From assembly GCA_947375085.1 (NCBI GenBank), contig CANCEQ010000159.1:1-7132 (forward strand): a stretch of DNA of 7,132 nucleotides, read 5' to 3'. Every line of letters begins with the position of its first letter. The first letter of the stretch is position 1. Source of the DNA: Flavobacteriales bacterium (GTDB lineage: Bacteria > Bacteroidota > Bacteroidia > Flavobacteriales > Crocinitomicaceae). The notes beneath the pieces are model-generated. The model did not search any database. It had not been told where the DNA came from and saw only the letters and a program-made list of their open reading frames with translations. Below are positions 1 through 5,703 of this stretch, one piece after another. Position numbers and translations under genes: made by a program.

Positions 1-542
1 AATTTAGCATCAGCAAGCATATTTTTTAATTCCGCTTTTGCTTCTGGTAAATTATCTAAAATAAGAACTCCTTTACCAGCACATAAACCATCCGCTTTTA
101 AAACGAAAGGTGGTTTTAAAGATTCAAGAAATGCATATCCTTCTTCTAATGTATCTTTCGTAAACGTCGCATATTTAGCAGTTGGAATATTGTGACGTGC
201 CATGAATTTTTTAGAAAAATCTTTACTCCCTTCTAATTGAGCACCTTCTTTATCAGGTCCAATTACGGGAATGTTTTTCAATTGGTCATCTGCTAAGAAG
301 AAATCGTGTATTCCTAACACCAATAAATCTTCTGGTCCTACAACAACCATATTTATTTTTTTCTCTAAAACGAATGCTTTTACTGCTTCGAAATCAGTTG
401 TATTGATGTCTACATTTGTCCCGTGTGCACGAGTCCCAGCATTTCCTGGAGCTATATATAACTCTTCTAATACTGAACTTTGAGCAATTTTCCAAGCAAA
501 TGCGTGCTCTCTTCCACCTGATCCAAGAAGTAATACTTTCAT
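1..542 (-). CDS. purD: Phosphoribosylamine-glycine ligase (GAR synthetase), N-terminal part, cut by the window edge
   Basis: PurD joins glycine to 5-phosphoribosylamine using ATP, giving glycinamide ribonucleotide (GAR), the second step of cytoplasmic de novo purine synthesis. The 180 complete codons present begin with an ATG at 542. The product starts with the family's N-terminal loop LLLGSGGREHA (residues 4-14), followed by IAPGNAGT, VVVGPEDLLVLGI, the GAQLEGSKDFSKKFMARHNIPTA-type segment of the central region, and KADGLCAGKGV, the first nucleotide-binding part of the ATP-grasp domain. The rest of the ATP-grasp and the C-terminal domain (the family is usually about 420-430 residues) lie beyond base 1. 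The gene follows purQ after 48 bases in the same direction, so the two are probably co-transcribed. Nothing looks broken. The identification is firm from motif order alone. Confidence 0.97.
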   Translation of the reverse strand, partial: MKVLLLGSGGREHAFAWKIAQSSVLEELYIAPGNAGTRAHGTNVDINTTDFEAVKAFVLEKKINMVVVGPEDLLVLGIHDFFLADDQLKNIPVIGPDKEGAQLEGSKDFSKKFMARHNIPTAKYATFTKDTLEEGYAFLESLKPPFVLKADGLCAGKGVLILDNLPEAKAELKNMLADAK

Positions 543-590
543 TTTAGTTCTTTAATTTAAATTCAATTGTAATTATCTGTAATAAATTGA

Positions 591-1277
591 TTAACAGAAT
601 TTTAAAAGAGATTCGAAAATCGCTTTACCATCTTCGTTTGATAATAAATGATCTGCCGCTCTTTCTGGGTGAGGCATCATTCCAAAAACATTTTTTCCTG
701 CATTTGCGATACCAGCGATATTTAATAATGAACCATTTGGATTTGATTCATCGTTAATTGAACCATCAGCTGCGCAATAGTTGAAGATAATTTGATCATT
801 ATCTTGAATTTTTTTCAGCATGTCTTCAGGAGCATAGAATCTTCCTTCACCGTGAGCGATTGGAATTTTGTATGATTTATTGAAATCCAACCCTTTAGTT
901 ATAGCAGTTGAGCTAGATGACGGTTTGATGAATGTATTTTTACAAATAAATTTTTGTTGATTGTTGTGTAGTAAAGCACCATCTAACAATCCAGATTCAG
1001 TTAAAATTTGGAAACCGTTACAAATTCCCATTACATAACCACCTTTGTTTGCATGTTTAATTACTTCGCCCATAATTGGAGAAAGTTTAGCAATAGCACC
1101 TGAACGTAAATAATCTCCGTAAGAGAAACCTCCAGGAAGCACAACAAAATCAACCCCTTTAAGGTCTGTGTCTTTATGCCATAATTTTTCAACTTGTTGA
1201 CCCATAATGTTTTCTAGGACATACACCATATCCTCATCACAGTTTGAACCAGGAAAAGTAACTACACCAAATTTCAT
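591..1277 (-). CDS. purQ: Phosphoribosylformylglycinamidine synthase, glutaminase subunit PurQ
   Basis: PurQ is the glutaminase subunit of FGAM synthase. It releases ammonia from glutamine for the PurL subunit, which turns FGAR into FGAM in the fourth step of purine synthesis. The 228-residue product is a complete class I glutamine amidotransferase of normal length for the stand-alone form. Visible motifs are FPGSNCDED near the N-terminus (residues 8-16), GGFSYGDYLRSGAIA (49-63), the nucleophile elbow GICNGFQIL with Cys86, HGEGRF (142-147), and HPER with His203 and Glu205 completing the triad. The ATG at 1277 gives the canonical MKFGVV start. A stand-alone PurQ normally works with PurS and a small PurL. 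Neither is in the window, so they should be encoded elsewhere. purD follows downstream. No clear ribosome binding site or exact TAnnTTTG promoter box is visible upstream. Confidence 0.97.
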   Translation of the reverse strand: MKFGVVTFPGSNCDEDMVYVLENIMGQQVEKLWHKDTDLKGVDFVVLPGGFSYGDYLRSGAIAKLSPIMGEVIKHANKGGYVMGICNGFQILTESGLLDGALLHNNQQKFICKNTFIKPSSSSTAITKGLDFNKSYKIPIAHGEGRFYAPEDMLKKIQDNDQIIFNYCAADGSINDESNPNGSLLNIAGIANAGKNVFGMMPHPERAADHLLSNEDGKAIFESLLKFC

Positions 1278-1589
1278 ATATCAAAAATTTTAAAAAGGAA
1301 AATTTGTTCTTCCTTATCGTATTTCAAGCTGTAAAAATAGTAATTAAAAGGACTCCTCCGAGGATTAATTTTGATTTTTTTAAACGCTTTTCACACTTTT
1401 CAACTGTGAATTAATGTTTCTAAATCGAATTGGAAACAAGAAACGAATTGAACTAAATGAAGTTAATGCATAAAACTAGTTCATTCTATTTCTTCTTAAC
1501 ATAACTTTAGAAAATGAATTGAATCAATAAAATAAAAATAAACAATAAAAATTTAATATATTTGATACTATCAAATGATTTTATAATTT
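1278..1589. other. A+T-rich spacer between divergent purQ and fic genes
   Basis: These 312 bases hold no convincing coding region on either strand. They must contain the start signals for purQ (leftward) and for the Fic gene (rightward). Two small dyads are visible. One is TCCTC-c-GAGGA near 1354-1364. The other is TTCACA-N9-TGTGAA at 1390-1410, which could be an operator or a hairpin. The last 80 bases before the Fic gene are nearly pure A/T and include a TAnnTTTG box. I saw no RNA gene, intrinsic terminator or insertion sequence ends here. Confidence 0.5.
1557..1564 (+). promoter_or_regulatory. Candidate -7 promoter box for the Fic gene
   Basis: TATATTTG matches the Bacteroidota -7 consensus TAnnTTTG exactly and ends 25 bases before the Fic ATG. 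Transcription would start at about 1570 with a short leader. No TTG (-33) element is found at the usual 17-23 base spacing, so the promoter would be weak or atypical. In DNA this A+T-rich a match can also arise by chance. Similar boxes lie 18 and 24 bases before two other starts in the window. Confidence 0.4.
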
Positions 1590-2501
1590 ATGAATAATTA
1601 CACATTAAATAACAATATTTTAAACTTAATATCTTTATTATCAATAAAAATTGGTGAAATAAAAGCAAATCATTTATTTAATCAAAATAATGAATATTTA
1701 AAAAAATATAAAATCAATATAATTTATAATACTCTTTGTTTAGATGAAAACAAATTATCCCAAAATCAAATAAATGAATTGCTAAGCAAGAAAAAAATTA
1801 TGGAGTTGAATAAGGATTCAACGTCTGTTTTAAACTACTCTAAAGTTTATGATAAACATTCAAAAATCAATTATAAATTAGAAAAAAGGTTATTAGACAT
1901 TCATAATGAATTATTGAATGGAATTGCAATAAAAACAGGAAGTTATAAAAATCAGAACGAATTAATCTCATTACAAAAAGAACTTTTTGAATACATAAAT
2001 AAGTCAGATGATTTAATTTTCATTAAAAGTTGTATTGTTCATTATCATCTTCAAACTTTAAAACCTTTTAATGAAGGAAATGGAAGAATAGCTCGTTTAT
2101 GGCAGAGATTAATATTGAGTTCAGAATTTCCAATTTTCGAATTTTTGCCATTTGAAAATTATATTGTAAACTCTAAAAAAGATTATGAGGCAATATTAAA
2201 AAAGAAAAATCTAACACTGTTTATTGAATATATGTTAGATGTAATAAATAAATCCTTATTCGAATTATTAAATTATAACAATCGAATTCTAAAAGACACA
2301 GATCGAATAAATTACTTTTCAACTATCTGTAAAATCGAATTTTCAAGAAAAGATTACATGAATATTTTTAAAGATTTATCAACAGCCTCAGCAAGTAGAG
2401 ATTTAAAAAAAGCTGTAGAATTAGGTATTTACAGTGTAATGGGAGACAGAAATAAAACAAAATATCGTGTAACTAAATACAATTATTTAAAGCTTTCTTA
2501 A
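1590..2501 (+). CDS. Fic-family protein with lysine in place of the catalytic histidine
   Basis: Most Fic proteins transfer AMP or another nucleotide-derived group to a target hydroxyl. The product has 303 residues. An N-terminal helical region (about 1-75) carries TLCLDENKLS (48-57), which aligns with the inhibitory S/TxxIEGNxLT helix but has Asp52 for Glu and Glu53 for Gly/Asn. The Fic core (about 95-225) contains a GSYKNQN segment (117-123) resembling the GxYR motif, then a FIC motif reading KPFNEGNGRIAR (158-169), with Lys158 where the catalytic His is expected. The following segment, RLWQRLILSSEFPIFEFLP, is typical of the family. The beta-hairpin flap normally found between GxYR and the FIC helix is absent. 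Residues about 240-297 form a winged helix with recognition helix STASASRDLKKAVELGIY, as in class II Fic proteins. The ATG at 1590 is chosen because an upstream ATG at 1575 runs straight into a stop. Codon use is extremely A+T-rich. Family assignment is firm, but AMP-transferase activity is doubtful. Confidence 0.9.
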   Translation: MNNYTLNNNILNLISLLSIKIGEIKANHLFNQNNEYLKKYKINIIYNTLCLDENKLSQNQINELLSKKKIMELNKDSTSVLNYSKVYDKHSKINYKLEKRLLDIHNELLNGIAIKTGSYKNQNELISLQKELFEYINKSDDLIFIKSCIVHYHLQTLKPFNEGNGRIARLWQRLILSSEFPIFEFLPFENYIVNSKKDYEAILKKKNLTLFIEYMLDVINKSLFELLNYNNRILKDTDRINYFSTICKIEFSRKDYMNIFKDLSTASASRDLKKAVELGIYSVMGDRNKTKYRVTKYNYLKLS

Positions 2502-2507
2502 ATTGAA

Positions 2508-3317
2508 TTACTTAGAATCATTAAGATAGTCCTTCATTTCAAAAATGATCTTATTTCCATTTGAAAATTCATAATTCATTAAAACAAATCCATGAAATTC
2601 ATTAAAAAGAAACGTTTGTTTATTTGTTTTCCCGTCAAAAATTGAAATACATTCAACTTCCCAACAATCTAATTTTTCATTTTTAATTGAATATTCTTTC
2701 TTTGAAAGAACTTTATACTTCGATTTTACTTCTTTCCCTTTCCAATCTCCCCAAGCATAGATAGATGTCGAATTATTCCAACTTTTTTTAATATCCAATG
2801 GTAAGTACACTTGTGGAAATCCAACAATTTCAGTTTGAATAAACTGATTATATTGTATCGGGTGTATATAAACATAATCTTCACCTTCAATTACACCAGT
2901 TTTATATGAATTAATCCAACTACAACACGTTTTATTATCTAAATAAGGTTGCAACTTACTAGAATCATCCTTTTGTCGATCAAAAATTATATTTACATAG
3001 GTTTGTTGTTTATCATCTTGACGAATCTCATTCGTTCCAATTAAATAAACGTTAGAAGTAGATAAAACAACATTATTTGTATCAATAAGTGAAGCAGAAT
3101 ACGTATATTTTTTATTCAATTTAAAAATTGTGTGTAGTCTTTTTTTACAGATTCGCAAGATAGCTGTGTCTGACTTATCTCCTATTGTTGTGATTTGAGT
3201 GGCTGTATAACAACTGTAATTGATTGTGTCCTTTTCTTTTTCTTCAAGTGATAATTCTTGAGCGACATAAAAATTGTTTAAAAAACTGATTAAAAAGGTG
3301 GTAAGAATGAATTTCAT
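2508..3317 (-). CDS. Exported protein of unknown function
   Basis: I do not recognise a family with certainty. The predicted protein has 269 residues from the ATG at 3317. It opens with MKFILTTFLISFLNNFYVAQ, a basic-hydrophobic signal peptide with likely cleavage near residues 19-20 and no lipobox cysteine, so it should be periplasmic or secreted. The mature part has no further membrane segment and contains six cysteines (36, 57, 131, 132, 218, 223) that could form disulfides. The C-terminal third (about 165-262) alternates short beta-like strands and reads like the DUF3108/TapB-type domains of exported Bacteroidota proteins, with a turn rich in Trp and Gly (YAWGDWKG, 187-194). That similarity is only an impression. 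An in-frame TTG at 3338 would add seven residues ahead of the signal peptide, but it lies inside the candidate promoter box, so the ATG is preferred. The gene converges on fic with six bases between stops and no obvious terminator. Confidence 0.8.
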   Translation of the reverse strand: MKFILTTFLISFLNNFYVAQELSLEEKEKDTINYSCYTATQITTIGDKSDTAILRICKKRLHTIFKLNKKYTYSASLIDTNNVVLSTSNVYLIGTNEIRQDDKQQTYVNIIFDRQKDDSSKLQPYLDNKTCCSWINSYKTGVIEGEDYVYIHPIQYNQFIQTEIVGFPQVYLPLDIKKSWNNSTSIYAWGDWKGKEVKSKYKVLSKKEYSIKNEKLDCWEVECISIFDGKTNKQTFLFNEFHGFVLMNYEFSNGNKIIFEMKDYLNDSK

Positions 3318-3335
3318 AGTTATTAATTTATAATT

Positions 3336-3343
3336 CAAAAGTA
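3336..3343 (-). promoter_or_regulatory. Candidate -7 promoter box for the exported protein gene
   Basis: On the minus strand TACTTTTG matches TAnnTTTG and ends 18 bases before the ATG at 3317. If used, it would place the transcript start downstream of the alternative TTG codon at 3338-3336, whose three bases are the end of the box. This supports the ATG start. No properly spaced TTG (-33) element is visible. Confidence 0.4.
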
Positions 3344-3439
3344 ATACGATTTTTTAAATAATACTTATCGTTAAATTATGGATTGTTTACATCTTTATAA
3401 GATAGAATTGAAAAATATGTTTTTTATGTGAAAAATTAA

Positions 3440-3592
3440 GGTATATCTTATAAAATTGCTTTTTTGTACAAAAAGGATTGTAACTTGGATGACATCCGAA
3501 AGCAAGTCCAAAATGAAATTAAGAATATTTCAGCGTGGGAATTAGATGATTTATTGAAAGCTAAGAATCAATCGATTTTAACTATTTTTTGA
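3440..3592 (+). pseudogene. Possible gene remnant, unidentified
   Basis: An open frame on the plus strand runs from just after a stop at 3437 to a TGA at 3590-3592. It has no ATG. From about 3485 the translation is unusually protein-like for a spacer: LDDIRKQVQNEIKN followed by ISAWELDDLLKAKNQSI, an amphipathic helical, charge-rich stretch, ending in LTIF. The last 25 bases overlap the 3' end of the oppositely oriented type IX cargo gene. The DNA from 3481 to 3560 is also less A+T-rich than the spacer before it. It could be the decayed tail of a lost gene, a very short gene using TTG at 3485, or chance. I do not recognise the family. Confidence 0.22.
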
Positions 3593-4152
3593 GAGGTAAT
3601 CAATTGATTTTCTTTTGAATATATAGAAATTAAATATTCTCCTTTCACCAATTTAGATAAGGAAATAGTTGTTTCTTCGGTTACTATTGAATGAACGATT
3701 TTTCCAGCTAAATCTCTGATTTCAATTTTTTTAGAACCTTCAATTGGAATATTTATTAGGTTTGAAAATGGATTTGGTGAAATAGTCAAATTTGAGATTT
3801 TAGGGCTATTTTCTGATAATCCCAATGTGCTGTTTTTAACTATAGTTTGCACTTTATTTGTATTTTGATCAGTTTTAAAAAGAACATAGTATAGACCGTT
3901 TTTTATACTATCACCTGCTAAAATTTCATTATAACTACCACTTGATAATAATTCTGATTGGTAAAATGATTTTATAATTTCTCCCCATCTATTTAATACT
4001 GTTAATGATACAATTGATGAATTAATCAACTCAAAATGAATTGTTGTTGAAGTATTAAATTGTATAGGTTGAACATTCACACTATCTTTCGTTTGAGAAA
4101 AGACATTTCCAAAACTAAAAATTATAAGAAAGAATAAGAGGCTAAACTTCAT
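3568..4152 (-). CDS. Small type IX secretion cargo: signal peptide plus two tail-like beta-sandwich domains
   Basis: The 194-residue protein begins with signal peptide MKFSLLFFLIIFSFGNVFSQ. Residues about 30-106 resemble FlgD-like/T9SS-tail immunoglobulin-like folds: FNTSTTIHFEL corresponds to the family's NPFNPSTTIxFxL, followed by SLTVLNRWGEII (49-60) and NGLYYVLFKTD (85-95). The NRWGE segment also recalls type B (CHU_C) sorting domains. Residues about 118-193 are a typical type A sorting domain (Por_Secre_tail): ISPNPFSNLINI (124-135), KKIEIRDLAGKIVHS (141-155), LSKLVKGEYLISIYS (165-179) and a C-terminal KIVKID. Such tails direct export across the outer membrane by the type IX system, often with removal of the tail and attachment to the surface. 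There is no separate cargo domain between signal and tail, which is unusual. The ATG at 4152 directly precedes the signal peptide. The gene stands alone between spacers, so it is probably monocistronic. Confidence 0.85.
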   Translation of the reverse strand: MKFSLLFFLIIFSFGNVFSQTKDSVNVQPIQFNTSTTIHFELINSSIVSLTVLNRWGEIIKSFYQSELLSSGSYNEILAGDSIKNGLYYVLFKTDQNTNKVQTIVKNSTLGLSENSPKISNLTISPNPFSNLINIPIEGSKKIEIRDLAGKIVHSIVTEETTISLSKLVKGEYLISIYSKENQLITSQKIVKID

Positions 4153-4176
4153 TTGTTGTTAGTTGTTTATCTCATT

Positions 4177-4184
4177 CAAATCTA
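4177..4184 (-). promoter_or_regulatory. Candidate -7 promoter box for the type IX cargo gene
   Basis: On the minus strand TAGATTTG matches TAnnTTTG and ends 24 bases before the ATG at 4152. Transcription would start near 4170. No TTG element lies 17-23 bases upstream. The placement parallels the boxes before the Fic gene and the exported protein gene. Confidence 0.4.
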
Positions 4185-4213
4185 ACACTATTTTATATAA
4201 AGCATATTAAAGG

Positions 4214-4246
4214 AGTAATAATATTACTTAATTTCAGTAATGAAAT
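4214..4246. repeat. Two adjacent dyads in the spacer between the polysaccharide gene and the type IX cargo gene
   Basis: AGTAATA-A-TATTACT (4214-4228) is a perfect 7-base inverted repeat around a single central base. Two bases later comes ATTTCA-GTAA-TGAAAT (4231-4246), a 6-base stem with a 4-base loop. The hexamer AGTAAT occurs in both (4214-4219 and 4236-4241). They lie 20 bases past the stop of the upstream membrane protein gene and just upstream of the candidate promoter of the cargo gene. They could be an operator or weak transcript-end hairpins. There is no T-tract, so a classical terminator is unlikely. Chance is possible in such A+T-rich DNA. Confidence 0.35.
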
Positions 4247-4266
4247 ACGTTTACTAATCAGTTAAA

Positions 4267-5691
4267 TCACTTCTCAACTCGATTCAACCTCATTTCCAAC
4301 GCAATAAAACAAGCACAAAATCCCCAAATGGGAACGGCTGCTTTGTCTGTATCCAAGAAATTATTTAGGAAAGCATGAACAAAATAGGTAACCAAAGAAA
4401 GAATCATCATCAAAATGATTGTTTTCATTTCAGAATCCGTTGCAGGCCATTTGTAGTACAACGTAATTCCTTTGTAAAATATCGCTGTAACGATTAATAA
4501 CATCGCAATTAAGCCCGTAAAACCCATTTCAGCCATTGGACCTAAATACTCGCTGTGTGCGTTTCCTGCATCGCCGAAATTAGTTGAAATAATTGTTAAG
4601 TTCTCCGGCTCTTGAAAGCGAGCATATTCAAACGAATAAGTTCCGGGGCCATAGCCAAAAAATGGGCGTTCTTCGAACATACTAATTGCACACGACCAAC
4701 GATTTAATCGCTCTAAATTGGAAGCATCAGTAGTTACGTTTGTAGCACTTTCTAACTTCTTCCCAAAATCTTCTGTCGTATGTTCCGACTTATTTCGAGC
4801 CATATCCATTTGAATAGCATCCCACGAGAAGAAAAGTGTAATTCCTATAACAGCAGTAGCTGACGCTAGTAAACTGAATTTAATCCTGAAATGAATCAAC
4901 GCCCAAACACCTACTGCAGCGAATACACTTAACCAAGCTGCTCGCGTGTAAGAGAAATACAATCCAACTAAATTCAAAACAATGAAAAACAACAAGATAG
5001 CTTGAATTAAAGGGGAATGCTTTTTAGAGAAATACAACCCAAAAACCATTGGAACAGTAAAAGCTACCATTGCTCCATAAATCGTGTGATCTTTGAAAAA
5101 CGGCCACATTACCCAATGTCCCTCTTTCTCACCAAAACCGTATGAAGCGTGAACAACAACCGTATAAGCAATCGCAATCATCATTCCTATGACATACAAC
5201 CAAGCAAAAGTGCGAATGTTTTTAGCTTTCTGAAATACAACTGGACCGTACAATAAAAGCGGAACCATAAACCACAATCGAGCCAATAAAAATTTAAAAG
5301 AAGTTACTGGATGTGAACTAGTTATAGAAGTAAAAAATACCCAAAACACATAGAAAATCACCGCCCAGATAATAGGGTTTTTCCAAATTTCAACCGGAAA
5401 TAATTGTTTTCGAATGTTCATCATCAACAGCAAAACCATCATTCCAAAAAGCAAGGGTTCTGTCGGAATATACAAACCAAAACTTTGCGTATATTCTTCA
5501 ATATTAATCGATAACGGAGTTAGAAAAGCAATCGATAAAAAAGTGAAATCAGTGTAAAAAATGGCCGCATAAACAGCAATTAATCCGATGGAAGCAAGCG
5601 AAAAATAAGCTTGATCATTCCAAACGAAATAAAGCGTAAGGAGAATGTAAATTGCTCCTAATAAAAGGATTATGCTGTTTTTTTTAAACAA
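4267..5691 (-). CDS. O-antigen ligase/polymerase-type polytopic membrane protein (Wzy_C/WaaL family)
   Basis: This 474-residue inner-membrane protein has about ten to twelve hydrophobic segments: for example about 7-24, 32-62, 78-92, 107-122, 137-153, 163-182, 203-220, 229-248, 252-268 and 274-289 before a long hydrophilic loop (about 291-388), and 390-408, 424-443 and 452-465 after it. The loop carries the family's signature: ERLNRW (327-332), RPFFGYGPGTYSF (342-354), and AHSEYLGPMAEMG (378-390) with His379. DHTIYG (201-206) and YFSYTRAAWLS (245-255, Arg250) are also typical. Such proteins polymerise lipid-linked glycan repeats or ligate finished chains to an acceptor at the periplasmic face. 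Sequence alone does not separate the two. The start is TTG at 5691, because an in-frame TAA lies two codons upstream and the first internal Met is residue 84. It begins 12 bases after the Wzz-like gene stops, so translational coupling is likely. Confidence 0.9.
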   Translation of the reverse strand: MFKKNSIILLLGAIYILLTLYFVWNDQAYFSLASIGLIAVYAAIFYTDFTFLSIAFLTPLSINIEEYTQSFGLYIPTEPLLFGMMVLLLMMNIRKQLFPVEIWKNPIIWAVIFYVFWVFFTSITSSHPVTSFKFLLARLWFMVPLLLYGPVVFQKAKNIRTFAWLYVIGMMIAIAYTVVVHASYGFGEKEGHWVMWPFFKDHTIYGAMVAFTVPMVFGLYFSKKHSPLIQAILLFFIVLNLVGLYFSYTRAAWLSVFAAVGVWALIHFRIKFSLLASATAVIGITLFFSWDAIQMDMARNKSEHTTEDFGKKLESATNVTTDASNLERLNRWSCAISMFEERPFFGYGPGTYSFEYARFQEPENLTIISTNFGDAGNAHSEYLGPMAEMGFTGLIAMLLIVTAIFYKGITLYYKWPATDSEMKTIILMMILSLVTYFVHAFLNNFLDTDKAAVPIWGFCACFIALEMRLNRVEK

Positions 5692-5703
5692 AATTTAGAA
5701 GTA

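Noticed and set aside
271..483. Open frame of 70 codons on the plus strand
   Set aside because: It lies wholly antisense to purD, whose motifs fix the real frame, and its translation is Ser/Thr/Asn-rich with no recognisable pattern.
1346..1380. Possible intrinsic terminator around TCCTC-c-GAGGA followed by T-rich DNA
   Set aside because: A single-base loop cannot form a stable hairpin, the longer arms contain mismatches, and no plus-strand gene ends upstream.
1390..1410. TTCACA-N9-TGTGAA taken as a CRP-type operator
   Set aside because: The half sites are in the opposite orientation to TGTGA-N6-TCACA and the spacing is wrong. It remains only a dyad.
1500..1589. A-rich low-complexity run upstream of the Fic gene as a repeat element or CRISPR leader
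   Set aside because: No regular repeat unit or spacing is present. It is simply A/T-biased promoter DNA.
1590..3317. Fic gene and its convergent neighbour as a toxin-antitoxin pair
   Set aside because: Antitoxins of Fic toxins are small cytoplasmic proteins encoded in the same direction. The neighbour is exported and convergent, and the Fic protein lacks the catalytic His.
3318..3338. Upstream TTG start adding seven residues to the exported protein
   Set aside because: The ATG at 3317 opens directly into a normal signal peptide, and the TTG lies within the candidate -7 box, probably upstream of the transcript start.
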